Shown: in pieces, positions 45,696 through 53,650 of the stretch | Numbering within the stretch: position 1 is the first letter of the stretch | Layout: each line of letters begins with the position of its first letter | Origin: Mucisphaera sp965279675 | GTDB lineage: Bacteria; Planctomycetota; Phycisphaerae; Phycisphaerales; Phycisphaeraceae | Length of the DNA stretch: 64,000 nt | Reading direction: 5' to 3' | NCBI RefSeq assembly: GCF_965279675.1 | Contig: NZ_CBDIIJ010000002.1 | Coordinates: forward strand, 2,480,001-2,544,000 | Translations under genes and position numbers: made by a program | The notes under the pieces: model-generated | Told to the model about the DNA's origin: nothing | The model's database searches: none | Seen by the model: the letters and a program-made list of their open reading frames with translations, nothing else

Positions 45696-46217
45696 TCAGT
45701 TGTCTTCGGGTGGGGGGTCGGGGCTGTAGAGGTCGAGGTAGAACTCGTGGAGGTCTTTGCCGTGGAGGTTTTTGGTTCGGTTGTGCTTGAAGCCGAGGCG
45801 GCCGAAGAGGTTGAGGGCGGCGTCTTTCTCGAAGCGGGTGTCGAGTCGGACTTTGAGGAAGCCGTGTTTGCGGCAGTGGTTGACGGCGGTTTCGGCGAGT
45901 TGGACGGCGATGTCGAGGTTCTGGAGGTCGGGTTCGACGCGTAGGCGTCGGATTTCGGCGGTGTCTCGTTCGTCGGAGCCGACGCCGATCATCCCGACGA
46001 CGGTTCCCTGGAATTCTGCGACCCAGAGGTGGTGTCTTTCGTCGTCGAAGTAGGCCTCGACGACGTTGTCGATATCGGCTCCGGTGTCGTTGGGGGCGAT
46101 CTGGCCGTCGAGGAGGCCGACGTTGTAGAGGCGTGAGATGTGGGGCTGATCGTCGTCGCAGAAGGAGCGGATCAGGGCCTGGGTGTCGGGATTGGGTGAA
46201 TCTGCGGTCTGAGACAT
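45696..46217 (-). CDS. GNAT-family acetyltransferase
   Basis: This 173-residue protein has the GNAT fold: HHLWVAEFQGTVVGMIGVGS, then AEIRRLRVEPDLQNLDIAVQLAETA-type sequence (acetyl-CoA motif A, degenerate in its Gly-rich turn) and KVRLDTRFEKDAALNLFGRLGF. The acceptor is unknown. It is 12 bases from the end of the downstream phosphoesterase start region on the same strand, so the two may be co-transcribed. Confidence 0.83.
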   Translation of the reverse strand: MSQTADSPNPDTQALIRSFCDDDQPHISRLYNVGLLDGQIAPNDTGADIDNVVEAYFDDERHHLWVAEFQGTVVGMIGVGSDERDTAEIRRLRVEPDLQNLDIAVQLAETAVNHCRKHGFLKVRLDTRFEKDAALNLFGRLGFKHNRTKNLHGKDLHEFYLDLYSPDPPPEDN

Positions 46218-46229
46218 ACGTCTTTGACC

Positions 46230-46754
46230 CTATCGCCTGGGGCGGGGTTCGTCCACCGTGAGGAAGTCGAGCTTGTCGGTGGCGGAGTCGAGGAGGGCGG
46301 CGGTGTAGGTCTCGGCTCGGAAGAGGGCGCCGGGGTTGATGATGCGGGTGGTTCCGACGGTCTGGTCGAGGGTTCGGTGGGTGTGTCCGTGGCAGAGGTA
46401 GCGGGGTTTTTCGCGGAGGCCGGCGTCGAGGACTTCGGGCTGGTGGCCGTGGCAGAAGTAGAGGAGGCCTTCGGGGAGTTCGAGTCGTCCGGCGGGGTGG
46501 CTGACGGTGACGTCGAGTTCCTGGGCGTAGCGGGCGAGGGGGCCTGTGTCCCAGTCGGTGTTGCCGAAGACGAGGTGTGCGGGGATGGGCTGGCCGTCGG
46601 GGGTGGCTTCGGCGAGGGCGTCGATGACTTCGACGGTGCCGACGTCGCCTAGGTGGACGAGGATCTCGGCGCCGTGTTCGAGGAGGAGGTCGACGGCCTT
46701 GCGGGTGGTGGTGGCGCGGCCGTGTGAGTCTGAGAGAAGTCCGATCCTGGGCAC
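46230..46754 (-). CDS. YfcE-type metallophosphoesterase (GTG start)
   Basis: This protein of about 174 residues belongs to the small calcineurin-like phosphodiesterases. The metal ligands appear in RIGLLSDSHGR (DxH), LVHLGDVG (GDxx), VFGNTDWD (GNxD), YFCHGHQPE and YLCHGHTHRTLDQ. The longest frame reaches 47048, but a GTG at 46754 with GAGG 8 bases upstream starts right at the family's first strand, so I use it. It is divergent from trpC. Confidence 0.87.
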   Translation of the reverse strand: MPRIGLLSDSHGRATTTRKAVDLLLEHGAEILVHLGDVGTVEVIDALAEATPDGQPIPAHLVFGNTDWDTGPLARYAQELDVTVSHPAGRLELPEGLLYFCHGHQPEVLDAGLREKPRYLCHGHTHRTLDQTVGTTRIINPGALFRAETYTAALLDSATDKLDFLTVDEPRPRR

Positions 46755-46898
46755 GAATGAAGCCTCGGTGGAGTGTCTGCGGGGAATACCGATAGGGTAC
46801 CCGACGGGGCGGGGTGTGCGGGGTCTGGGCCGTGGGTTGTTGGGGGCGGTATGCTTGGCGGTCGGATTGGCTTGTTGGGGGTTTAGAGAGGTGTTTTT

Positions 46899-47716
46899 GT
46901 GTCGGACATGCTGGCAGAGATTGTGGCGAACAAGCGGGAGGAGATCGCGGCGGCGAAGGCGGCGGAGTCGCTGGAGGACGTGAAGGCGAAGGCGAGGGAT
47001 GCGGAGCCAGCGCGGAACTTTTTCGCGGCGGTGACGCGGCCGAAGCACACGCTACGAGTGATTGCGGAGGTGAAGAAGGCGAGTCCTTCGGCGGGGCTGA
47101 TCCGGGAGGATTTCGATCCGGTGGCGATCGCGGAGGCGTATGCGGCGAACGGGGCGGCGGCGATTTCGTGTCTGACGGATGCGAAGTATTTCAGGGGGAG
47201 TTGGGGTACATCGAGCGGATCAAGGCGGCGGTGGATTTGCCGGTGCTGCGGAAGGATTTCATTGTTGATCCGTATCAGGTGTATGAGGCTCGGGCGGCGG
47301 GGGCGGATGCGATTCTGCTGATTGCGGAGTGTCTGGGGGAGTCGCAGCTGATTGATTTGTTGATTTTGGCGACGGAGTTGAAGCTGACGACGCTGGTGGA
47401 GGTGCACGATCTGGAGTCGCTGGTGCAGGTGAAGCCGCATCTGGGTTTCCCGTTGGCGGGGTCGACGTTGTTGGGGATTAACAACCGGAACCTGCGGACG
47501 ATGGAGACGGACCTGCAGCACACAATGGACTTGCTGCGGGAGGTGCCGGACCTGGAGGTGCTGGTGAGCGAGTCGGGGATTCGGACGCACGAGGACATCA
47601 AGCGGCTGGCGTTAGCGCATGTGCATCGGGTGCTGGTGGGCGAGCATCTGATGCGTCAGCCTGACCCGGGGCTGGCGTTGTATGAGTTGATGCATGGGAC
47701 GTTGGAGGGGGCGTGA
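46899..47716 (+). pseudogene. trpC: Indole-3-glycerol phosphate synthase, interrupted by a single-base frameshift
   Basis: TrpC closes the indole ring in tryptophan synthesis. The first part (GTG start at 46899) reads LAEIVANKREEIAAAKA, then VIAEVKKASPSAGLIREDF and ISCLTDAKYFRG. The second part, in the -1 frame, continues ELGYIERIKAAVDLPVLRKD, FIVDPYQVYEARAAGADAIL, GINNRNLRTMETDL and LVSESGIRTHEDI. Joining them at the five-G run 47194-47198 with one extra G restores an intact 273-residue enzyme. Nothing else is decayed, so this is a very recent mutation, a sequencing or assembly indel, or recoding; the local bases are not a canonical slippery site. Confidence 0.85.
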
Positions 47717-47790
47717 GAATCCATTCGGGTTCGTAATAGATTGCCGAATCAATCGTGGCATTTTGCTTTCCTGCTGGTTACTTTGTGAAC

Positions 47791-48162
47791 ATGGATGCAG
47801 ACAAGCGTGCCGCGAAGTCGAACTTGATGGCTGAGGGAGCATCGGCCCCATTGGCCGAAGAGTCGTATTCAAAAGAGAGAGGGCGTGCTTTCGAAAAATG
47901 GCTGACTCATGAGCAAGTCAGTGGAGCCGTGGATCGCAGATGTCTCAGAAGAGCTTTCAATGCCGGGTGGGAGGCACGTACACATTCCATCATGCTCTCA
48001 CTATTCGCAGCGGTGCTTGGCCTCATCATCAACCTTGTCATCAATTGGGTTTTAGCTATTGATTTACCGCTAGCATTTTATTTTTATATGTTTTTTGTGT
48101 ATCTTGGTATTGGTGTTTTCGTGCAGAAGGTCCCTCGGCGTCGTGTCGGATTTCGTCTATAA
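47791..48162 (+). CDS. Small membrane protein, low-GC gene
   Basis: I do not recognise this 123-residue protein. A polar helical N-terminal half (ERGRAFEKWLTHEQVSGAV) precedes two transmembrane helices (about residues 69-87 and 92-110) and a basic tail. The gene and the bases after it to about 48290 are clearly poorer in G and C than the surroundings and lack the G-rich strand bias, so it may be foreign. An ATG at 47755 and a GTG at 47785 are alternative starts; none has a strong ribosome-binding site. Confidence 0.5.
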   Translation: MDADKRAAKSNLMAEGASAPLAEESYSKERGRAFEKWLTHEQVSGAVDRRCLRRAFNAGWEARTHSIMLSLFAAVLGLIINLVINWVLAIDLPLAFYFYMFFVYLGIGVFVQKVPRRRVGFRL

Positions 48163-48327
48163 ACTCCAAGCGATTACTATTGCTAGAAATTTTGGGAGAG
48201 ACTCTTATCTTGGTATACCCAGGGTTTGTGATGATGAGTAAGAGCGTCTTCATAGAGCTAGCGCAGACGCGCTGATGCATCGCGTCTCATGTTGTTGTTT
48301 TTTTGGGTTAGTTTTCTTGTTGTGGCC

Positions 48328-48350
48328 TCGGTCGCGTCGCGACCGGGCTC
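48328..48350 (+). repeat. D-family hairpin, T-A version, copy 2
   Basis: The 17-base core 48329-48345 is identical to the copy at 45641-45657 and is followed by GGCTCGTGG, the same tail seen after the C-family hairpins. Confidence 0.7.
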
Positions 48351-48358
48351 GTGGCGTT

Positions 48359-48400
48359 CTTGGTTCTGTGGATCCGCCTATGGCGGAACCGCAGCCATCC
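48359..48400 (+). repeat. R-family hairpin repeat, copy 3 (inverted relative to copies 1 and 2)
   Basis: TTGGTTCTGTGG opens the element and GCAGCCATCC closes it, the reverse complement layout of copies 1 and 2. The centre is a CCGCC-TAT-GGCGG hairpin. Confidence 0.6.
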
Positions 48401-48410
48401 GTGGTTGTTG

Positions 48411-48459
48411 GTGGTCGTAATGGCTTTTCCGCCTTTGGCTCGAGAAACCGTGGCACGCG
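48411..48459 (+). repeat. B-like element, degenerate copy
   Basis: It contains GGCTTTTCCGCC-TTT-GGCTCGAGAAACC and then GTGGCACGCG. It shares the GAAACCGTGGCAC end with the B copies at 55653 and 56258, but the inner stem is imperfect. Confidence 0.5.
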
Positions 48460-48685
48460 GCGTGGGTGCCTGAGTCGTGACTTAGTGTTCTGGGTTTTCT
48501 GTGTTGTTTCTTGGTGTGTATTCAAGGCTTGTGCCTTGTATTCGTAGTGGGGGTGTTTGGATGTCGTTATCGCTTGGCCTTAGGGGTAAGTGTGGTGGGG
48601 GTGGTTGGTGGGTGGGGGTTTAGGATGGTGGTTCGGGGGGATGTCTGGAGAGGTTGGGTTTCCATTGCATTGAAGGGAAGAGGCC

Positions 48686-49423
48686 ATGTCATCTGCTTCA
48701 CGGTTTGGGCTGTGGTTGGTTGGGTGTCTGTTGGTGGTGGGGATGTCGGGGTCGGAGGGGTGGGCGAATTTCATTGATGTGGTGGATACGCGGGATGGGG
48801 TGCAGTCTTATGGGTGGGAACTGCCCAAGACGATCACGGTGTACATCCCGAATGAGATAGCGGGGGGTGACAAGGACAACTTCAAGATGGGGGTGAGTGC
48901 GTGGGTGGCCTGTCTTCCGGGCTTGACGATCGAATACAAGGATGGTGAGCCGGAGGCGGGGGCTGACTGCTTTGTGGATATCAACGTGACGTCTGCCGAC
49001 CCGCCTTTTCCTGCGGGGTCGCCGCCGCCTTATGCGATTGGTGGCGGGTTTGTGCCGGACCCGTATCCGGCGGACAAGGATCACGTGTTTATTGATGAGG
49101 GGGTGATCTCGATCCATCCGGATGCGTTGGGGCACTCGGGGGTGGCGGGGTCGTTCATGAAGAATCTGGGGGCGCACGAGTTCGGGCACATTCTGGGGCT
49201 GGATGATGATCGGCGGACGGAGGGGGATCGTAAGCATGTGATGGATCCCGATTTCCGGCTGATTGATGACGGGATGGGGAATGTGATTCGGGCTGATCCG
49301 TTTCTTTCGCCCTCGGCTCGTGACAAGATGATGCTGTCGAAGCATTACACGGTGGTGCCGACGCCTTCGGGGCTGGCGGGTCTGGTTCTGCTTGGGCTGG
49401 TGGGGATGAGTCGCCGAGGGTGA
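48686..49423 (+). CDS. Secreted metzincin-type metalloprotease with PEP-CTERM-like tail
   Basis: This 245-residue protein has a signal peptide (about 1-27). The zinc motif is HEFGHILGLDD (residues 164-174), i.e. HExxHxxGxxD with Asp as the likely third ligand, and HVMDP (184-188) supplies the Met-turn. The C-terminus reads VVPTPSGLAGLVLLGLVG followed by MSRRG: a Pro-rich signature, a hydrophobic helix and basic residues, as in PEP-CTERM sorting tails. It would be exported, processed by an exosortase-type enzyme and anchored or released at the surface. No exosortase gene is in the window. Confidence 0.82.
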   Translation: MSSASRFGLWLVGCLLVVGMSGSEGWANFIDVVDTRDGVQSYGWELPKTITVYIPNEIAGGDKDNFKMGVSAWVACLPGLTIEYKDGEPEAGADCFVDINVTSADPPFPAGSPPPYAIGGGFVPDPYPADKDHVFIDEGVISIHPDALGHSGVAGSFMKNLGAHEFGHILGLDDDRRTEGDRKHVMDPDFRLIDDGMGNVIRADPFLSPSARDKMMLSKHYTVVPTPSGLAGLVLLGLVGMSRRG

Positions 49424-49427
49424 GGGG

Positions 49428-50273
49428 TTAGACGCGAAGTCCATCCGCGCCCAGGAAGACCTTGTGCGGGAGTTGCGGGCTGACCTGGGCGTGGCTGACT
49501 TCGTGGGCGATGTGGGTGAGGTAGGTCTGTTTGGCGTTGAGTTGTTCGGCGTACTGGCAGGCGCGGTCGATCGTGAGGTGGGTGGGGTGGTGTTTGTGGC
49601 GGAGGCCGTCGAGGACGAGGGCGTCGAGGTTGGTCAGGTGGGGGAGGGTTTCGGGGGGGATGCTGGAGACGTCGGTGCAGTAGGCGATGGATTTGTGGTT
49701 GTGGTCGATGCGGAAGCCGGTGATGGGGAGGCGGCCGTGGAGGAGGAGGAGGGGGGTGAAGGTGACGCCGAAGAGGGTGAAGGGCTGGTTGTGGGTGAGG
49801 GTGTGGGGGATAAGAGAGGCGACGAAGGACTGGTTGACGTTGGTGTGGGGCTCGAAGATGTAGCGGAACATGCGGGCGAGGACTTCGAGGGTGGGCGGGT
49901 CGGCGTAGATATCGAGGGGTTGCTGCTGGACGGCGTTGAAGCGGCGGAGGTCGTCGGTGCCCATGATGTGGTCGGCGTGGGAGTGGGTGTAGAGGACGGC
50001 GTCGAGGTGGTTGATGTTTTCGCGGAGGCACTGGGTGCGGAGGTCGGGGGAGGCGTCGATGAGGATCTGGCGGGTCTGGCTGTGGGGGGCGGAGGGATCT
50101 GGGAAGCGGATGAGGACGGAGGCGCGGGTGCGGGTGTCGTGAGGGTCGGTGGAGGTGCAGACGGGGCAGTGACAGCCGATCATGGGGATGCCGGCGGAGG
50201 TGCCGGTGCCGAGGAAGAGGAGTTCGAGTTCGGTGGCGGGGGTTGGGGGTGGTGGGGGCGGATACTTGGGCAT
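49428..50273 (-). CDS. PhnP-like metallo-beta-lactamase-fold hydrolase
   Basis: This 281-residue enzyme has LELLFLGTGTSAGIPMIGCH, the metal motif THSHADHIMG (HxHxDH), further ligands in LLLLHGRLPITGF and AYCTDVS, and THIAHEVSH near the end. The CHCPVC pair after the first strand is a zinc-binding feature of PhnP and related cyclic phosphodiesterases. The substrate is probably a cyclic or ester phosphate, not confirmed. It is convergent with the protease gene, 4 bases apart. Confidence 0.87.
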   Translation of the reverse strand: MPKYPPPPPPTPATELELLFLGTGTSAGIPMIGCHCPVCTSTDPHDTRTRASVLIRFPDPSAPHSQTRQILIDASPDLRTQCLRENINHLDAVLYTHSHADHIMGTDDLRRFNAVQQQPLDIYADPPTLEVLARMFRYIFEPHTNVNQSFVASLIPHTLTHNQPFTLFGVTFTPLLLLHGRLPITGFRIDHNHKSIAYCTDVSSIPPETLPHLTNLDALVLDGLRHKHHPTHLTIDRACQYAEQLNAKQTYLTHIAHEVSHAQVSPQLPHKVFLGADGLRV

Positions 50274-50388
50274 GGGGTTGGGTTCTAGGCGGCTGTGATG
50301 GATTGGGGGTGAGTGGCGGCTGATGTTACGGGGAAATGAGGGTCAGAATAGGGTTAGGGGTGCGTGAGCGGGGGTGATCTGCGATCAG

Positions 50389-50397
50389 TTATCCACA
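50389..50397 (+). promoter_or_regulatory. DnaA-box match (TTATCCACA)
   Basis: The nonamer is identical to the high-affinity E. coli DnaA box. It lies in a non-coding region upstream of ilvN. Confidence 0.5.
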
Positions 50398-50598
50398 AGG
50401 GGCTGGATCAGAGAGACGGGTGGGGACCCTGTCTAAAGTCAAAAAAGTCGTTTATTCGGTGTGGGGGTGGTGTCCCGATAAAAGGGGCTTATCTTGGGTG
50501 TTTCGGGCGGGTGGTGGAGCGCGCGTTCACTGTTGGGTTAGCTGGGGGAGGCCTGAAGTGGGTCATCCATTGGGCTAGCCGGGTCTTTCGTCCACGTG

Positions 50599-50607
50599 TT
50601 ATTCACA
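50599..50607 (+). promoter_or_regulatory. DnaA-box match (TTATTCACA)
   Basis: The nonamer fits the consensus TTATNCACA and points in the same direction as the box at 50389. Confidence 0.45.
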
Positions 50608-50696
50608 GGGCAGTACGGTGGCACGATGAACAACGATCTTTCGGGTTGATTTGGTTTCGGCACGGTTTTTGTTGATCAGCGGGTGGCAGCGGCCCG

Positions 50697-50725
50697 GCAC
50701 GCCCCTGCAGGGTCGTGGAACCCGG
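50697..50725 (+). repeat. E-like hairpin before ilvN
   Basis: CACG and CGTG flank the palindrome CCCTGCAGGG, and the tail reads GGAACCCGG, one or two changes from GGCACCCGG. It resembles the element at 51414-51450. Confidence 0.5.
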
Positions 50726-50821
50726 ATTCGGTGCGGATATGACGAGGATGATCTGGCAAGACGCTGGAGGGTGGTGGCAGCGGCTCGGGTGATTGCTGGG
50801 GTTTGTTATGATGGTTGGGCT

Positions 50822-51406
50822 ATGGATGACAAGAGCACACGGCACATCATTGCGGCGTTGGTGACGAACGAGCCTGGGGTTTTGTCTCAGGTGGCGGGGA
50901 TGTTCGCGGCGCGTGGTTTCAATATTGATTCGCTGGTCGTCGGGCGGACGGAGAATCCTGAGATTTCGCGGATGACGATCGTGGTGGTGGGGGATCGGTC
51001 GGTGCTGGAGCAGGTGCGGAAGCAGCTGATGCGGCTGGTGCCGGTGGTGAAGGTGGTGGATTACCACGAGGTGCCTCACGTGGAGCGGGACCTGCTGCTG
51101 ATGCAGGTGTCGACGTCGGGTGAGGTGAGCAAGCGGACGGACCTGATCGAGTTGGCGAACCTGTTTCGGGCTCGGGTGGTGGATGTGTCGGATGACCGGC
51201 TGATGATCGAGTTGTCGGGCACGGAGGAGAAGCTGGAGGCGTTTATCCGTCTGGCTGAGCCTTTTGGGATTCTGGAGCTGGCTCGGACGGGTGTGATCGC
51301 GATGCCTCGTGGTGCGGCGGCGCCGATGAGTCGTCGTGCGAAGATGATCGGAGCGGCGTCGGGTGGGGGGCCTGCGATTGATGATGCGGATTTGCCGCCT
51401 GGGTGA
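50822..51406 (+). CDS. ilvN: Acetolactate synthase small (regulatory) subunit
   Basis: This ACT-domain protein gives valine feedback control to acetolactate synthase in branched-chain amino acid synthesis. The 194 residues include the ACT motif HIIAALVTNEPGVLSQVAGMF, GFNIDSLVVGRTENPEISRM-type sequence and the C-terminal segment RDLLLMQVSTSGEVSKRTDL. The ATG at 50822 starts just before the ACT domain; the long upstream frame is not coding. The catalytic subunit gene ilvB is not adjacent. Confidence 0.93.
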   Translation: MDDKSTRHIIAALVTNEPGVLSQVAGMFAARGFNIDSLVVGRTENPEISRMTIVVVGDRSVLEQVRKQLMRLVPVVKVVDYHEVPHVERDLLLMQVSTSGEVSKRTDLIELANLFRARVVDVSDDRLMIELSGTEEKLEAFIRLAEPFGILELARTGVIAMPRGAAAPMSRRAKMIGAASGGGPAIDDADLPPG

Positions 51407-51413
51407 TGAAGGT

Positions 51414-51450
51414 GGCTGGGCACGCCTCCGAAGGGGCGTGGCACCCGGGG
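51414..51450 (+). repeat. E-family hairpin with GTGGCACCCGGGG tail
   Basis: CACGCC and GGCGTG pair around TCCGAAGG at 51421-51440, followed by GCACCCGGGG. It lies immediately after the ilvN stop. Confidence 0.65.
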
Positions 51451-51453
51451 ATG

Positions 51454-51490
51454 TTTGGTTCTGTGGGCACGCGGCGTGCCCATGGCCACC
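51454..51490 (+). repeat. R-family hairpin repeat, copy 4
   Basis: TTGGTTCTGTGGGCACGC, a short loop and CGTGCCCATGGCCACC. The inner arms TGGGCACG and CGTGCCCA pair perfectly around CGG... at 51464-51483. The orientation matches copy 3 and is opposite to copies 1 and 2. Confidence 0.65.
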
Positions 51491-51569
51491 TGAGACTTCT
51501 GTCAGCAGGTAAGCCTGTTAACGGTCATGGCACAGGGCTGTTGTTGTCTGGTTTACAGGGATTGTTTTG

Positions 51570-51947
51570 ATGCAGCGGACGATGTTGTTGGGCAAGATTC
51601 ACCGGGCGACGATCACGCAGTGTGATCGTGATTATGTGGGCTCGATCACGATCGATGCGGACCTGCTGGAGGCGTCGGGAATGCTGCCTAACGAGCGGGT
51701 GCTGGTGGTGAATCTCGATAACGCGGTGCGTTTCGAGACGTATGTGATCCGTGGGGAGCGTGGGTCGGGGGTGATCGGGATCAACGGGGCTGCGGCGAGC
51801 ATCGTGTCGGTGGGTCAGAAGGTGATCATCATGTCGTTTGGCCATCTGGACGAGGCGGAGGTGGCGGAGCACGCGGCGAAGGTGGTGGTGGTGGATGGGG
51901 ATAATCGGGTGGATGTTGAGCTTCGTTACGACAGTCGTCTGGATTAG
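51570..51947 (+). CDS. panD: Aspartate 1-decarboxylase
   Basis: PanD makes beta-alanine for pantothenate. It cleaves itself between Gly and Ser to form a pyruvoyl cofactor; the site is visible in DRDYVGSITIDADLLEA (YxGS). The 125 residues continue with NLDNAVRFETYVIRGERGSG and GVIGINGAAASIVSVGQKVI-type sequence, all typical. The ATG at 51570 is preferred over the TTG one codon earlier; AGGG is upstream. It lies 163 bases after ilvN, separated by two hairpin repeats. Confidence 0.95.
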   Translation: MQRTMLLGKIHRATITQCDRDYVGSITIDADLLEASGMLPNERVLVVNLDNAVRFETYVIRGERGSGVIGINGAAASIVSVGQKVIIMSFGHLDEAEVAEHAAKVVVVDGDNRVDVELRYDSRLD

Positions 51948-51970
51948 GTGCTGTTGGTTAGGATGAGGGG

Positions 51971-53629
51971 GTGAAGCTGCGGCCGCCTAGTTTCCGATCG
52001 ATCCGCATCAGCCTGGCGAATAAGTGTCAGTTGCTGTTTGGCGCGGCGGTGGTGCTGATTCTGACGGCGGCGTTGGTGGTGGTGGCGATGCGTATGCAGG
52101 CGCTGGTGGAGGCGGCGCCGCTTGAGCGGGCGCGTGATTTTGCGACGGCGTGGTTGAACAATCACATTCGGTTGGGGAACGCGTTGTTGACGCTAGAGCG
52201 GGGTGGTCGGGGGTTGCCGGCGGATCGCGATTTCGGGTTGACGTTGATTGAGGATTTCGAGTTTGAGCGGGCGTCGGAGCTGGACCCGTTTCTGGCGGGG
52301 GCGATCGAGCGGTTTGAGACGACGCGTCGGTTTCAGGCGTTTGAGGTGGCGGAGGACAGTGCGGGGCACCGGTTTTATCGGTATGCACGGGCGGTTCGGG
52401 CGGAGGACTTGGCGCGGGCGCAGAATCTGGTGGTTAATCGGGATGGGGAGGGCGTGGAGGCTGAGATCGGCCCACCAGAGATGATTTTGCTGATCCAGTT
52501 GCGTGATGATCGGGTGGCGGTGGAGGCGGCGACGAACCGGATTTATCTGGTGGGAGCGGGGACGTTGTCGGGTTTGCTGGCGATCGCGGTGTTCTGGTTC
52601 ATTACGACGCGGATCATTTTGTCGCCTGTGCGTGTGCTGACGGACTATGCGGACAAGGTGTCGCAGGGGGATTTGAACCTGCGGTCGGACATCAACACGG
52701 GGGATGAGTTCGAGGAGTTGTCGGATGTGTTCAATCAGATGCTGGAATCGATCAAGGAGAACCAGCAGCAGTTGTCGGAGGCGAACAAGAGTCTGGACGT
52801 GAAGCTCGGGGAGATGGCGGCGTCGAACCTGGCGTTGTATGAGGGGAACAAGCTCAAGGGGGAGTTTCTGGCGAACGTGAGTCATGAGTTGCGGACGCCA
52901 CTGAATTCGATTTTGGGTTTTGCGGAGGTTTTGAGTGAGTCGTTGTCGTCGCGGTCGGGTCCGGTGGATGAGAAGCGGAAGCGTTATGTGTCGAACATTC
53001 TGGCGTCGTCGCGGCATCTGCTGAATCTGATTAATGATCTGCTGGAGGTGGCGAAGATCGAGGCGGGTCGGGTGGAGGTTCGTATCGCGCCGGTGTCGGT
53101 GGATGACATGACGGAGGGTCTGGTCAACCTGATGCGTTTGCAGGCGGAGAAGCGGTCGATCGCGTTGAAGCGGCGGATCGAGCCGGGTTTGCCGATTGTT
53201 GAGACGGACGCGAGTCGGTTGCAGCAGATCCTGTTCAACTTTCTGTCGAATGCGGTGAAGTTCACGCCTGATCTGGGGACGATCACGATTTCGGCGGCGT
53301 TGATTCCGGAGATTCCTCACAACAAACCGGCGCAGGTGCGGTTGTCGGTGTCGGACACGGGGCCGGGGATTGCGTTGGAAGATCAGCGGAAGATTTTTGA
53401 GAAGTTCACGACGCTTGATCCTTCGGTGACGAAGGAGCATGGCGGGACGGGTTTGGGGCTGACGATCTGTTCGGAGTTGGCGGATTTGTTGGGTGGATCG
53501 ATTGAGATTGATTCGGAGGTGGGGAAGGGCGCGACGTTTTCGCTGGTGTTGCCGGTGAAGCATCAGCGTGCGCCGGTGTTTCGCGGTCGGGCGCGGGTGG
53601 GTGTGGGTGCGGTGGCTGGGGAGCTTTGA
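51971..53629 (+). CDS. Membrane sensor histidine kinase (GTG start)
   Basis: This 552-residue kinase has two transmembrane helices (about 20-42 and 193-214) bracketing a sensor segment of about 150 residues. A HAMP domain (SPVRVLTDYADKVSQGDLNL) and a coiled coil follow, then the H box NVSHELRTPLNSILGF with the phospho-accepting His. The N box is LFNFLSNAVKF, G1 is VSDTGPGI, F is KIFEKFTTLD and G2 is GGTGLGL. The periplasmic ligand is unknown. No response regulator is adjacent. The GTG start has GATGAGGG just upstream. It may follow panD on one transcript. Confidence 0.92.
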   Translation: MKLRPPSFRSIRISLANKCQLLFGAAVVLILTAALVVVAMRMQALVEAAPLERARDFATAWLNNHIRLGNALLTLERGGRGLPADRDFGLTLIEDFEFERASELDPFLAGAIERFETTRRFQAFEVAEDSAGHRFYRYARAVRAEDLARAQNLVVNRDGEGVEAEIGPPEMILLIQLRDDRVAVEAATNRIYLVGAGTLSGLLAIAVFWFITTRIILSPVRVLTDYADKVSQGDLNLRSDINTGDEFEELSDVFNQMLESIKENQQQLSEANKSLDVKLGEMAASNLALYEGNKLKGEFLANVSHELRTPLNSILGFAEVLSESLSSRSGPVDEKRKRYVSNILASSRHLLNLINDLLEVAKIEAGRVEVRIAPVSVDDMTEGLVNLMRLQAEKRSIALKRRIEPGLPIVETDASRLQQILFNFLSNAVKFTPDLGTITISAALIPEIPHNKPAQVRLSVSDTGPGIALEDQRKIFEKFTTLDPSVTKEHGGTGLGLTICSELADLLGGSIEIDSEVGKGATFSLVLPVKHQRAPVFRGRARVGVGAVAGEL

Positions 53630-53650
53630 GGTTGTGTTGGGGGGCGACTG

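Larger units (their letters stand above)
48163..48685. other. Repeat-rich intergenic region
   Basis: This 523-base gap has no convincing gene. It starts with about 130 AT-rich bases, followed by a D-family hairpin (48328-48350), an R-family repeat (48359-48400), a B-like element (48411-48459), and a perfect 6-base hairpin CAAGGC-TTGT-GCCTTG (48523-48538). The final 140 bases are G-rich and lead to the GGGAAGAGG ribosome-binding site of the protease gene. Confidence 0.6.
50274..50821. other. 548-base intergenic region with two DnaA-box matches
   Basis: No gene fits here. TTATCCACA at 50389-50397 and TTATTCACA at 50599-50607 both match the DnaA consensus TTATNCACA on the same strand, 210 bases apart. 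An AT-rich patch (AAAGTCAAAAAAGTCGTTTATT, 50436-50457) and a second at about 50630-50680 lie near them. An E-family hairpin is at 50697-50725. The region also precedes ilvN and must contain its promoter. It may be an origin, a DnaA-titration site or chance. Confidence 0.5.

Noticed and set aside
47181..47210. Programmed -1 frameshift in trpC
   Set aside because: The bases do not form a canonical X-XXY-YYZ slippery heptamer, and TrpC is not known to use recoding; an indel in the G run is simpler.
50626..50649. Leader peptide for attenuation upstream of ilvN
   Set aside because: The short frame starting at 50626 encodes MNNDLSG with no run of Ile, Val or Leu codons, so it does not fit branched-chain attenuation.
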